A stretch of DNA of 42,080 nt from an uncultured Dolosicoccus sp. (GCA_945278685.1 CALYPW010000003.1:1-42080); one strand, 5' to 3'; shown: positions 18,531 to 28,689, counted from the first letter of the stretch. Notes: generated from the letters alone by a model not told the origin. Program-made: numbers and translations.

Positions 18531-19361
18531 TTAAAATTCTTGATGAAGGGATGGGTGCATCCCTTCTCGGCGCCCAGTTGGGCGATGAAGTTGGTCGACT
18601 AACGCTATCTCTTCTGGAGTAAGTTCAAAACTAAAAACATCAAGATTCGTTGCTTGACGTTCTGAATGACTGGACTTGGGGATGGGCAAGATGTCAGATT
18701 GCACCATCCAACGCAGGATAATCTGCGCAACAGTTCGGTGATGGGCATGGGCAATTTCAAGCAAGATCGGTTCTTCTAGAACAGAAGATGCACGTCCGAG
18801 CGGACTCCAAGCTTGCGTAATAATTCCTTTTTTGGTGTCCACCGATCGCTGTTCCGCCTGATTGAAATAGGGGTTTAATTCAATTTGATTTACGACCGGT
18901 AAAACGCCGGTTTCTTCTTCTAAACGTTTCAGGTGTTCAGGCAAGAAGTTACTCACCCCTATGGAACGAATGAGGCCACGTTCTTGAGCGTCAATCATGG
19001 CTTGCCAAGCCTCCACATACAAATTCTCTAAAGGATTGGGCCAATGGATCAAATAAAGATCAATATGGTCCAAATCTAAACGATAGAGGGATTCCTCAAT
19101 GGCTTGGGTCGCCAAATCGTAGGCATGATAACGCCCCGGCAGTTTGGAAGTAACCGTGATCTCATCGCGCAAAACATCAGTGTTTCGAATGGCGCGCCCC
19201 ACACTTCCTTCATTGTCGTAGTTAAAAGCCGAATCGATTAAGCGATAACCCTTCTGCAAAGCACTTTCCATGACTTCAACGGCCTGCTGGCCTCTCATGG
19301 GGTGGGTACCAAACCCAATCTTCGGGATGGTGTGTCCGTCGGATAACTGATAAAATTCCAT
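18531..19361 (-). CDS. Aldo/keto reductase
   Basis: IPKIGFGTHPMRG, LIDSAFNYDNE, DLYLIHWPNP, RSIGVSNFLPEHL, LPIPKSSHSERQ. Confidence 0.93.
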   Translation of the reverse strand: MEFYQLSDGHTIPKIGFGTHPMRGQQAVEVMESALQKGYRLIDSAFNYDNEGSVGRAIRNTDVLRDEITVTSKLPGRYHAYDLATQAIEESLYRLDLDHIDLYLIHWPNPLENLYVEAWQAMIDAQERGLIRSIGVSNFLPEHLKRLEEETGVLPVVNQIELNPYFNQAEQRSVDTKKGIITQAWSPLGRASSVLEEPILLEIAHAHHRTVAQIILRWMVQSDILPIPKSSHSERQATNLDVFSFELTPEEIALVDQLHRPTGRREGMHPSLHQEF

Positions 19362-19468
19362 GGCAATTCTCCTTCTTTATCGATTATCTTAAGGGTAACA
19401 GATCATTCGAGACTTTTCGAATAAAGTCTGTTATAATGACGAGCAAACTATTTAAAGGAGAGACTTGG

Positions 19469-20017
19469 ATGAAACGCGCTTTATTAATTATTGATTATAC
19501 GGACGACTTCATCGCGGACGAAGGGGCCTTAACCGTTGGAAAACCTGGTCAAGACCTCCATGCCTATATTTTAGGACTGGCCGAAGGATTCTATGGAGCC
19601 GGAGATTATCTCGCCTTTATGGTGGATGAGCACGAACCAGATGATCCCTATCACCCAGAAACACAGCTCTTCCCGCCTCACAACCTGGCTGGAACCCCTG
19701 GCCAAGAGATGTATGGGGACTTGCAGAAGTTTTATGAGTCGATTCAAGACAGTCCACAAACGCTGCACCGAATGAAGACTCGTTATTCTGCGTTTGCAGG
19801 AACTGACCTGTTCATCAAGTTACGCGAGCGTCAGATCAACGAACTTCATCTGGTAGGCGTCAGTACGGAAATTTGTATCTTACATACCGCCATTGATGCT
19901 TTTAATCTTGGTTTCAAAGTCTATATTCATCAAGAAGGGGTCGCCAGCTTTAGTGCTGAAGGGCACGAGTGGGCCCTCAACCATTTCCGGAACGTTCTTG
20001 GATTTGCCGTTATTTAA
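19469..20017 (+). CDS. Cysteine hydrolase, nicotinamidase/isochorismatase family
   Basis: ALLIIDYTDDFIADEGAL (Asp), KTRYSAFAGTDL (Lys), LVGVSTEICILHTAIDAFNLG (Cys). Start set at 19469. Confidence 0.88.
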   Translation: MKRALLIIDYTDDFIADEGALTVGKPGQDLHAYILGLAEGFYGAGDYLAFMVDEHEPDDPYHPETQLFPPHNLAGTPGQEMYGDLQKFYESIQDSPQTLHRMKTRYSAFAGTDLFIKLRERQINELHLVGVSTEICILHTAIDAFNLGFKVYIHQEGVASFSAEGHEWALNHFRNVLGFAVI

Positions 20018-20232
20018 TCAAAAGAAAAAGAGCCTGTCCCATCAAAATGATGCGATAGGCTCTTTTTGAATGTAATAAGCCACTGGCGATATCTTTCTTT
20101 GATCAATTCTTCACTGGGATAGTTCGCATCCCAGTGATTGGGATTACCGAACAATCTTTGGACTTCTCGTCCATAATCAAAAATTTCCATCATTGCAGGA
20201 ATATCCGTAACGGTTGCTTTTCTAATTTTCAT
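20014..20232 (-). pseudogene. Truncated GNAT N-acetyltransferase (N-terminal part only)
   Basis: MKIRKATVTDIPAMMEIFDYGREVQRLFGNPNHWDANYPSEELI is GNAT-like; the remaining ~20 codons are mostly terminator hairpin and the acetyl-CoA-binding half is absent. Confidence 0.7.
20025..20067. terminator. Bidirectional terminator
   Basis: AAAAAGAGCCTGTCCCATC aaaat GATGCGATAGGCTCTTTTT; A run on the left, T run on the right. Confidence 0.75.
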
Positions 20233-21032
20233 TCATCGGCCTCACTCTCGAGAAATAGTTCTTGATCATAATAAACCTTTAAAAGGTACAAACCATGAGG
20301 AGGTGCCGTCGGTCCTCCTTCATCGCGGTCTTTGACTTGAAGAAGTCGACGAAATTCGTCCACCGGTTTGCGCCCATTGCCGATTTGTAACAAGGTACCA
20401 ACAATGATTCTTACCATATTGTACAAAAAACCATTGCCCCGTAAACGAATAAGGACTTCTTGATTTTCAAAATCTCTTTCAACCCTTGCGACATAGAGCG
20501 TTCTTTCAAGATTTTCTTTATCGGTCTTTGACGAACAAAAACTCGTAAAATCATGGGTACCAATTAAATCATTCAAAGCAGATTGCATATGATCGATGTT
20601 CAGTGAATAAGGGTGATGGAGCGTATAAAGGCGTTTGAAAGGATCTGAATAGCGACTGGTATCGATGCGGTAAAGGTATTCGCGTTCCTTGGCCAAATAC
20701 CGAACATGGAAATCTTCGGTCACCACTCGAGCTTCCAACATGCGAATCGAACGATCCATGAGAGTGTTCATGGCCCTGACAAATACATCTGGTTCCAAGT
20801 AGGCAGGATAATCAAAATGAATGACCTGTCCGAGAGCATGAACTCCAGAATCAGTTCGCCCAGACCCATGAACCTGAATACGTTCACCCTTGGGCAACTT
20901 AGCCATACGCGCCAGGGACTTTTCAATCTCTGCTTGCACGCTTCGTCCGTTCTCTTGAATTTGAAAACCCACATAAGGCGTTCCATCATACTCAATCAAA
21001 CAAGCATAACGAATTCCGTTAGGTTTATCCAT
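20229..21032 (-). CDS. truA: tRNA pseudouridine(38-40) synthase
   Basis: EYDGTPYVGFQIQENGRSVQAEIEKSL, GSGRTDSGVHALGQV, RGNGFLYNMVRIIVGTLLQIG. Confidence 0.95.
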   Translation of the reverse strand: MDKPNGIRYACLIEYDGTPYVGFQIQENGRSVQAEIEKSLARMAKLPKGERIQVHGSGRTDSGVHALGQVIHFDYPAYLEPDVFVRAMNTLMDRSIRMLEARVVTEDFHVRYLAKEREYLYRIDTSRYSDPFKRLYTLHHPYSLNIDHMQSALNDLIGTHDFTSFCSSKTDKENLERTLYVARVERDFENQEVLIRLRGNGFLYNMVRIIVGTLLQIGNGRKPVDEFRRLLQVKDRDEGGPTAPPHGLYLLKVYYDQELFLESEADE

Positions 21033-21825
21033 TTCTCAAAAACACCATACCCGCCGTCAGGACTAATAGCGCAACGAGCACATAGGCATCCTCGTGTTTA
21101 AAGGACAGTTCACGAAAAGTCGTGCGTCCTTCTCCACCGCGATAACCTCTAACCTCCATCGCTAGGGCGGTTTCTTCTGCTCGGTTAAAGGCGCTTACAA
21201 AGAGTGGCACCATAATGGAAACCATGGCCTGGATGCGTTCCCTTAAAGACCCGTGATTAAATTCCACCCCGCGAGCTCTTTGAGCGTTCATAATTTTGCT
21301 GGTCTCATCTAAAAGTGTTGGTACGTAACGCAAGGCAATCGATAACATCATGGCTACATCATGGGCAGGGAATCCGACCTTCTCCAAAGGCCTAAGGACA
21401 CTCTCTATGCCATCGGTTAGTTGTAAAGGTGAAGTCGTCAGTGTTAGAAGGGTAGACATAGAAATAATCAAAACCAAACGGATAAATATAAAGACCGCGT
21501 TACGTACACCTGCAGAGGTTACCTTCAAGACCCCCCATTCGAAATACACGTCGCCACCAGTACTAAAAAAAACCTGAAAAACGACCGTGAATAAAACCAT
21601 GAATAACATGGGACGAAGACCGTCCAGAAAATATTTCAACGAAATTCCCGAACTCAAAACACCTAGAAGAACAAACACCCCTGCCAATCCATAGGTCCAC
21701 CAGTTGTTGGCCAAAAGTGCCAACACGATAAAATAAAAACTGGCAAAGAGTTTGGTGCGTGGATCCAAGCGGTGAATGAAAGAGTTGCCTTGAATAAATC
21801 GTCCTAACAATAAATTATTAAACAT
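21025..21825 (-). CDS. ecfT: Energy-coupling factor transporter transmembrane protein
   Basis: QGNSFIHRLDPRTKL start, ARG motif (IMNAQRARGVEF), AMEVRGYRGGEGRT. Confidence 0.95.
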   Translation of the reverse strand: MFNNLLLGRFIQGNSFIHRLDPRTKLFASFYFIVLALLANNWWTYGLAGVFVLLGVLSSGISLKYFLDGLRPMLFMVLFTVVFQVFFSTGGDVYFEWGVLKVTSAGVRNAVFIFIRLVLIISMSTLLTLTTSPLQLTDGIESVLRPLEKVGFPAHDVAMMLSIALRYVPTLLDETSKIMNAQRARGVEFNHGSLRERIQAMVSIMVPLFVSAFNRAEETALAMEVRGYRGGEGRTTFRELSFKHEDAYVLVALLVLTAGMVFLRNG

Positions 21826-22672
21826 GGCTTTCCCTCAATATTCTCTCCACAACTCCTGAAGCATCCTTGGGCAATCCCCCATCGGGTGCCAAATCCAAAT
21901 CATTCAACCATTTAACGCTTTCAGGAACATCCAGTTGCTTAGAACTCAACCAATCAGAATCTCTGAAAATATCTTCCGTAGTTCCTTGACGAATAACGGT
22001 TCCTTCTTCAAGAATTACTACTTCATCGGCATACTTGATCACATCATCCATTTGATGGGTGACCAACACGATGGTCAAATCCTCTTCCCGTTGAATTTTT
22101 TGGAACATTTCCATCATTAATGAATGGCGCTTTGGATCCAATCCTGCTGTTGGCTCATCCAAGACTAAAACTTCGGGTTCTAAAGCCATGATGCCAGCAA
22201 TAGCCGTGCGCCGCATCTGTCCACCACTTAATTCAAAGGGAGAACGCTCAAAAAGCTCCTCGCCAATATGAACAAGGGCTAGCTTTTCTCGAGCAACCTT
22301 CTCTGCTTCTTCAGGTGTTTTCTTGAAATTTAAAGGGCCAAACATAACATCTTCCAAAACCGTTTCACCAAAAAGTTGCGACTCTGGAAACTGAAAGACG
22401 ATCCCGACTTTGTGCCGAAGATCCCTCAACGATCGACTCTTTTTGTCAGCCGTCAAGACGTAATCATCCACTTGAATACGGCCTACCGTAGGACGTAAAA
22501 GTCCATTCAAGTGCTGAATCAAAGTAGACTTGCCAGATCCAGTATGACCGATCACCGCAGTAATCTTTCCGCGAGAAATATCTAGATCAATGTCATAAAT
22601 GGCAGGGACAGCCATTGGCGTGCCGGCTTGATAGGTATGACCTAAGCCCTTGATAGATATTGCCGAATCCAA
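21818..22672 (-). CDS. ecfA2: Energy-coupling factor transporter ATPase
   Basis: GHTGSGKSTLIQHLNGLLRP, FQFPESQLFGETVLEDVMFGPLNF, LSGGQMRR. Confidence 0.95.
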   Translation of the reverse strand: MDSAISIKGLGHTYQAGTPMAVPAIYDIDLDISRGKITAVIGHTGSGKSTLIQHLNGLLRPTVGRIQVDDYVLTADKKSRSLRDLRHKVGIVFQFPESQLFGETVLEDVMFGPLNFKKTPEEAEKVAREKLALVHIGEELFERSPFELSGGQMRRTAIAGIMALEPEVLVLDEPTAGLDPKRHSLMMEMFQKIQREEDLTIVLVTHQMDDVIKYADEVVILEEGTVIRQGTTEDIFRDSDWLSSKQLDVPESVKWLNDLDLAPDGGLPKDASGVVERILRESHV

Positions 22673-23487
22673 GCTAATAACTCCTCTCTTGATAAATAAT
22701 GACCGGGAACAGGCAGACCCTTCGCTCGAAGTTCTTGTTGAACTTTGGTATGAAAAGGTGAATCTAATCCATAATCTTCCAAATTGGCGCGGGCATAAAT
22801 ATCTCCAGGAGCCCCATCGCCAGCGATTTTACCTTTATCTAGAACAATTAAACGATCCGCCAAACTCGCCTCTTCTACATCATGGGTGATAGAAATCACC
22901 GTTAAACCATATTCTTGCTTCAGTTCTCGAACCACCTGAATCATTTCTTGGCGTCCCTTGGGGTCTAACATGGCTGTGGCTTCATCAAGGATCACGATAT
23001 TGGGACGCAAAACAATCACACCGGCCAAGGCTACGCGCTGCTTTTGACCGCCCGAAAGCTTTACAGGTTCACTAGTGGCATAATCTTTCATCCGCACCTG
23101 TGTCAATCCGTCATTCACTCGCCGAACCATTTCTTCACGTTCGACGCCGAGATTTTCTAGACCAAAGGCAACGTCATCTTCAACAATCGCTCCCACAAAC
23201 TGATTGTCCGGATTTTGAAAAACCATGCCAATGTTACGGCGGATTTCCCAAACGGTTTCTTCATTCAGCGACAAGCCGTCCACATAAATTTCTCCAGCAT
23301 CTGCTTCGATTAACCCGACGATCAACTTGGCCAAGGTGGATTTACCCGATCCATTGGCCCCAATAATTCCTAACCATTCTCCTTGAGCAACCTCAAGAGA
23401 GAAATCATCAAACACCTTGCCAGTTTCTTGTGAATAACTAAATGTTAAATTCTCGATGCTAATAATTGGTTCCTTCATAACACCCAT
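22642..23487 (-). CDS. ecfA1: Energy-coupling factor transporter ATPase
   Basis: GANGSGKSTLAKLIVGL, FQNPDNQFVGAIVEDDVAFGLEN, LSGGQKQRVALAGV. Confidence 0.95.
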   Translation of the reverse strand: MGVMKEPIISIENLTFSYSQETGKVFDDFSLEVAQGEWLGIIGANGSGKSTLAKLIVGLIEADAGEIYVDGLSLNEETVWEIRRNIGMVFQNPDNQFVGAIVEDDVAFGLENLGVEREEMVRRVNDGLTQVRMKDYATSEPVKLSGGQKQRVALAGVIVLRPNIVILDEATAMLDPKGRQEMIQVVRELKQEYGLTVISITHDVEEASLADRLIVLDKGKIAGDGAPGDIYARANLEDYGLDSPFHTKVQQELRAKGLPVPGHYLSREELLAWIRQYLSRA

Positions 23488-23576
23488 CCTTTATATACAA
23501 CAGTTATTATAATCAAAAAGCCAGACAAACTAAAGAGAGTTGAGCCATCTCTCTTATAAAAGAGTTTGAGAGTATC

Positions 23577-23680
23577 ATCTTCTGCCGAGGCTGACCGTGC
23601 TGAAACCATCGAGAAGGCAAATGCACATGAAAATAGTGCTCTGTTAAAAATGTGCTTCTTCAGTGCTTATTCCTTTCATC
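23577..23680 (-). pseudogene. Orphan signal-peptide remnant, copy A
   Basis: Minus-strand KKHIFNRALFSCAFAFSMVSARSASAED closely matches the signal peptide at 25759-25861; no body follows and the first codon reads CTG. Confidence 0.65.
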
Positions 23681-23788
23681 CAACAATCAACACATGACAA
23701 AATAATTGGTGTACTATTACATCGACCTCACAGCGAAAAAATGCTTTCTAAAAAACCTAGAAGAAATATCGCACATAAAAATAACCTC

Positions 23789-23818
23789 CTAAATCTTTAT
23801 CTGACTTTAGGAGGCTAC
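23789..23818 (-). terminator. Terminator of the GW/CHAP pseudogene
   Basis: CCTCCTAAA / TTTAGGAGG inverted repeat followed by TTATTTTTATG on the minus strand. Confidence 0.6.
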
Positions 23819-23883
23819 TTCAGTTTCTAATTGCATCGTGTGTTTAGCCTTGATATCCTTGAACTTTTCTTATCGTCAATTGC

Positions 23884-25861
23884 TTAGAATTTTATCGAAG
23901 AGTAGTTTGGTCTAGCATATCCTTGGATAAATCTGGAATTCAGAGAATAAGTCTTACGAGCAACTTGACTAACATTATTGACGGTTGTATTCCCTTCAAT
24001 TGTAATGACTTCCCCATCCTTCACAGACTCAACAAATCCAATGTGATGAGCATAGCCATGTCGTTGTCCACCCCAGTGGAAGGTAATAATATCTCCAGGA
24101 AGTGGATTCGTATGGAATCCTTGCCAGATTCCTTTTCGTCTAAAGATGTTTTTGTGGCGTTCCACTCCACATTCTCTTCCAATCAACGAAGAAATACCAA
24201 GCTTATCTCCAATATAAGTGACGAACGCATCACACCAATCGTCAGAAACCTGTAACGTGTATCCGAGAGGACGTGGAATCACTCGGTTATAAGCATTAAC
24301 CATTTGTCGGTGTGTGGGTGAATATTTTATAACATCGATGTACTTGGCTGCTTCTTCCAATAATTGTGCAGCCCCTTCTAGTCGGATCGCTCTTTCATCC
24401 ACCCAACCCAGCACCTTGCCGCCAGGAATTTGAATTAATCGATAGGAGCCATGACTACCAATAACCGTTACTTTGCGATTAGCATAGGTCGACGCGCTAC
24501 CTAAAATGGGGTATCCATGCTGTATCCACGGTAATGAATGGTTGCGAACGTACCATAAGGTGAACTAATCGCTTTGTGATCGGCCCATCCTAAGATCTTC
24601 TCATTGTTAGCAAGTAGTAAGTAGGAGCCGTCCGAATTCTTGCCTAAAATGTGAACCTCTTGGTATAAGTGATCTCTACTTGAGCCTAAAGTGCGGAACC
24701 CTCGCTCTCCCCAAGGCTTACTATCAATACTATACTTTGGCGAGAGGACTTGTGCGGTGTAATCCGCAACTGTTAGTGCACGATTATCCACCCAACCGAG
24801 ATTCTTTCCAACTACTTGGATGAATGAATAAGAGCTCCCTACTTCCGTACTGTGGGCGAGAACTGTCACTTTGCGTTGGTTAATAGCCTTGCTGGAACCT
24901 AACCGACGAGAGCCGTTTGAACCCCAGGGTTTATTGTCTACTGAATAACGGCCACTGCTTACCCACGCCTAATAAGGACGTGCCAAACGCGGAAAGCTAT
25001 CTCCCAGACTACGCGTATCCACCCAACCCAGTTCTTTCCCGTTGTGTATCGCTAAGGCATAGCTTCCGCTTGAGTCTTCCATGACAATGCGGACTTTTTG
25101 GTCCATGTATCGATCAGTGAGGCTTTTGGTGGTATATCCAGAGGTCCCCCAAGGCTTCGTATCAATACTGTAGCCTGGGTAAAGAATTGTGGATTCATAA
25201 CTCTTCACCGCACGGTAATCAAAGGCGCGCTTATCCACCCAGCCAAGATAACCGTTGGCAGTGTTACAGACTTCAGCGTATAATCCTGATTCCGACTCCT
25301 GCACAACTGTAACATCTTGCCCTAAAATATCCCGAGTGCTTCCGAGATACCGATAGCCCGGTGTCCCCCAAGGTAAAGAGTCGATACTATAATTTCCTTG
25401 AAGAACTGTCATGTTATAATAAGTGTTTGCGCTATTTGAGTACTCTTCTACTATAAGCCCTTTACCTTCGAATCCTTTAGCTCTGAATGTAGTTCGCAAA
25501 TTTTGATCTTCTGGGATCTGCCTATTCAGTGAGCTTTTCATTGACGGTTGGCTTACGTCAACTTCAATATCTGATGCTTCTATGGTATCGTCACCAGGTT
25601 CTTCTGAGTATGAGACTTCCGTTGCTTCTATATTCTCGATTTCTTGCGGATTGTTTAAGGATATTACGTCCTATCTACTGGAATTTCTGCTGGATCATCC
25701 ACGACTTCAATGACTGCTTCTTGAATATCCTCCTGGATCACAGGTTCGATAATTTCAACTTCTTCTGCCGAGGCAGACTGCGCAGCAACCATCGAGAGAA
25801 CAAATGCACATGAAAATAGTGTTTTATTAAAAATATGTTTTTTCGATGTTTAGTCCTTTCA
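23884..25861 (-). pseudogene. GW-repeat (SH3-like) cell-wall hydrolase with C-terminal CHAP domain, multiply disrupted
   Basis: Signal peptide, Glu-rich linker, five recognisable GW modules (YSIDTKPWG..LGWVDxRAl) and CHAP (DDWCDAFVTYIG..GYAHHIGFVE). Broken by a lost start codon, a frameshift near 25671, an in-frame TAG at 24969-24971 and a deletion/frameshift near 24510. Confidence 0.88.
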
Positions 25862-26020
25862 ATACAAACTTAGAGTCTTATTAAATAAAAGCATTGCGCA
25901 CCTACCATATATTGAATTCGCGATAAACTCAATGACTTACGGTGTTTTGGGAACAAAGGTCCACTAAATACGTAATAAAAAGATGATTGATTGAAGACTG
26001 TGAAAATCAATCCAATCAAA

Positions 26021-26054
26021 AATTCCTTATCTAATACATATTAGACAAGGAATT
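26021..26054 (-). terminator. Terminator of the polysaccharide locus
   Basis: AATTCCTTaTCTAATacatATTAGAcAAGGAATT followed by TTTTG on the minus strand. Confidence 0.8.
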
Positions 26055-26073
26055 AACGAATGATTAGCATTGT

Positions 26074-27291
26074 TTAAACACTTCTCTTGAGAAGTGTTTT
26101 TATATAATTGTAAGTTCTTAAGCAGTTATTTTGATCATAAAGTGGGAAGAATTTATTTACCCGCGATTGATACTGTTCATTAAGAACAAAATTTTCTTCA
26201 TAGGATTCGTACAAGTAATTGATTAGTGGGAGGACATCATCAGTAAACACCGGTCCAAATCCATCCTTTTCATAACTAAAGTAGCCTTCACCGTATTGTC
26301 CCTCGCGGAACTTCACTTGATCAAACTGATAAAATGCCATGGGTTTACGCATATAAGCGAAATCCATGAACACACTGGAATAGTCTGTCACCATAAAGGC
26401 GGATTCTTGCATTAAGGTCTGAATGTCGAAATCTTCCCAAGACGCAAAAGTAATATACTTTGATCCACGATCAAACTTATGAAGGTGTTTCTGGACGTTT
26501 CGATGAGGATAGAAAATCAAGGACAAGCCATTGTTTCCAAGAAAACGATGGAGAACAGGATGATTTAGAAAATTATTCCAGGCTTGGTAATACTCTGAGT
26601 CTTCAAAGCTTTCTCCTTCTTCGAACTGATAATGAGCGTCGGTCTTGACGTCTAACCATTCTCGCCAAGTAGGCATCACCAAAATTTGTTTAGGATTCAC
26701 ACGAAAATCATGCAAATTGTCAAAACGTGTAAAACCTAAATATTGAACTGCTCCTTCAGGATAACCGTACCGAGCTTTGATTTCTTGATATTCTGGTTCT
26801 GCCCCACAGATAAATCCTAAAAACTTCGAGTTCCTGTAGTAAAGCCAACTTGCTTCATCCTTAGTTATGCCGTGTTGCAAGAAAACCTGTTTATTTTTAA
26901 CCCAACCCAAGATGATTTCCAACAAATAGAAGACCGCCGCATTCGGTTTCCCCTCTTTTTGACTTGTTGCATTTACACCTGCAGATAAATAATATACCCA
27001 ATGCTTGAAGGAGCCGAATTGTACACAAGGGCCTAATCTTTCAACTTTATGGTAATCCGGAGAGTCGAAATTAATGACATAAGCCACATGGGCCTCTGGA
27101 TCTGTTTCGCGAATGTATTTAAACAGCCAGTAACCATTGTCTCTGGCTTCAGATGCAGACTCACAAATCAGAATTAGATCCTTATTCTTCTTTTTAAAAA
27201 ATATAGACACTAAATATGCGCAGGGAAAAATAATGAGTGCTAAGTAATCATTGAGCGATAACTCTCTCAAACGTTTTAAATGCTGGATCAT
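26074..27291 (-). CDS. CDP-glycerol glycerophosphotransferase family protein (TagB/TagF-like)
   Basis: FLQHGITKDEASWLYYRNSKFLGFICGAEPEYQEIKARYGY..LGFTRFDNLH..ILVMPTWREWL..MVTDYSSVFMDFAYMRKPMAFYQFD. Confidence 0.88.
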   Translation of the reverse strand: MIQHLKRLRELSLNDYLALIIFPCAYLVSIFFKKKNKDLILICESASEARDNGYWLFKYIRETDPEAHVAYVINFDSPDYHKVERLGPCVQFGSFKHWVYYLSAGVNATSQKEGKPNAAVFYLLEIILGWVKNKQVFLQHGITKDEASWLYYRNSKFLGFICGAEPEYQEIKARYGYPEGAVQYLGFTRFDNLHDFRVNPKQILVMPTWREWLDVKTDAHYQFEEGESFEDSEYYQAWNNFLNHPVLHRFLGNNGLSLIFYPHRNVQKHLHKFDRGSKYITFASWEDFDIQTLMQESAFMVTDYSSVFMDFAYMRKPMAFYQFDQVKFREGQYGEGYFSYEKDGFGPVFTDDVLPLINYLYESYEENFVLNEQYQSRVNKFFPLYDQNNCLRTYNYIKTLLKRSV

Positions 27292-27297
27292 ACTGTC

Positions 27298-28689
27298 TCA
27301 CCTCACTGTAAGCTCGTCTTCGTCATGAAGTAACTGACGATTACAAATACCAAGACCAAAACCAACGAAAGCCCAAAAGACAAAGTTAAATCCCAAGACG
27401 GTGTAAAAGATTGAGGATTCGAAGAATTGCTGAAACAAAATTGCTAAAGGTATCAATAAAATTATCTTAGCTTCAAGATTTGAACTGCTGTACATAAACG
27501 TAAGGTAACGTTTGACGACATAAAAAACAATTACAAGGAAGCATAAAACTCCAACAATTCCCGTTGAAACAAAAATTGTTAAATAGATATTATGAAAGCT
27601 TGGAGCACTTTCAGTAACAGCGGGTAAGTCTGAAAAAAACTTTGGATAATAAGCGGTGATATTGCGATTACTATATCCTAGTAAGAATTTTTCACTTCCC
27701 ATCTTTACAGCCCCCTGCCATAATGCCAAACGACTACCAGAAGTAAATTGATGCTCTCGTCCATGGATGTTCTCTGGTGGACTTGTGACTGACTCCGGCT
27801 CTTCTTTCAATTTAGTAACTTCTTCTTGAACGAAGGACTCAGTACTCTCTTCTTGACTTAACTTTCGTTCGTATTTTTGAAGAGCTGCACCATAATGCTC
27901 CGAAGCCTTGATAACCCCTTGATTGACAATCAAGAATACCAACACTACCGAGAGAGCTGCTCCGGCTTTTCGTAAATAATTTTTCGATTTAGTTGCAAAA
28001 AAACCATAGAGAGCAAAAACTACTAGGGCTGCTAACAGTGCTCCACGGCTTTGTTGTAGCGAAAAATACATAAACTGTAAAATAATATTCAGATATGAAA
28101 GAACTTTAGATGATGTCGTGAGTGAAGAGCGATGTAGATGACTAAAGCTTAGCAAAATGCTTACTAAACTTAAGATTGCTCCACCATTCGGATTCACTAA
28201 ACCAAATAATCTTCCATCAAATATTCCTAGTCGAAAAGTTTCTTCTCCGAAAGGAACCAGTAAAGATTGGTTGCTTAAAAACAATGATATTGCAATTATG
28301 GCAGCAAATAAAGCAAATGCTTGAAAGACTCTACGAATTAAGATATACAATCTTGTTTGGTTTTCTTTCGTTGTCAATACCGTCATGTATCCCATACAAA
28401 ACATTAAAACAATTTCAATCATATTACCGATTAATTGACTTCGATCATTGACCAAACTACTAATTAAGTTTGCCAAAATGAAAAGAGCATAGAATAAAAA
28501 GAATTGTTTATCGATGATTTCTCCACGAAAAAAGCGATAAATACCAAATAGAGTAAGGACTACTGTTAAAATCTGGTAGTAAGGTTTCAAGTATGGATAC
28601 AGAAAATACATAGTACTGGCGATAGCAATGCCCGCAAAAATCGTTTTTAAGATTAGTTCCAGAGCATTCGTTTTGTTTCGTGTGAGCAT
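27298..28689 (-). CDS. O-antigen ligase/polymerase family membrane protein (Wzy-like)
   Basis: 463 aa polytopic; large loop with GSRLALWQGAVKMGSEKFLLGYSNRN and SFHNIYLTIFVSTGIVGVL. Confidence 0.85.
   Translation of the reverse strand: MLTRNKTNALELILKTIFAGIAIASTMYFLYPYLKPYYQILTVVLTLFGIYRFFRGEIIDKQFFLFYALFILANLISSLVNDRSQLIGNMIEIVLMFCMGYMTVLTTKENQTRLYILIRRVFQAFALFAAIIAISLFLSNQSLLVPFGEETFRLGIFDGRLFGLVNPNGGAILSLVSILLSFSHLHRSSLTTSSKVLSYLNIILQFMYFSLQQSRGALLAALVVFALYGFFATKSKNYLRKAGAALSVVLVFLIVNQGVIKASEHYGAALQKYERKLSQEESTESFVQEEVTKLKEEPESVTSPPENIHGREHQFTSGSRLALWQGAVKMGSEKFLLGYSNRNITAYYPKFFSDLPAVTESAPSFHNIYLTIFVSTGIVGVLCFLVIVFYVVKRYLTFMYSSSNLEAKIILLIPLAILFQQFFESSIFYTVLGFNFVFWAFVGFGLGICNRQLLHDEDELTVR

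Noticed and set aside
20025-20067. AAAAAGAGCCTGTCCC.. hairpin as an insertion-sequence end or MITE
   Set aside because: Only one copy is visible in the window, with no transposase or target duplication; a plain bidirectional terminator explains it.
23884-25861. Phase-variable or programmed-frameshift interpretation of the GW/CHAP gene
   Set aside because: Lesions lie outside homopolymers or repeats and include an in-frame nonsense codon and a lost start, which fits decay better.
25911-25933. Imperfect dyad ATTGAATTCGCGATAAACTCAAT upstream of the GW/CHAP pseudogene
   Set aside because: Short, imperfect and in the upstream region of a dead gene; no known operator recognised.
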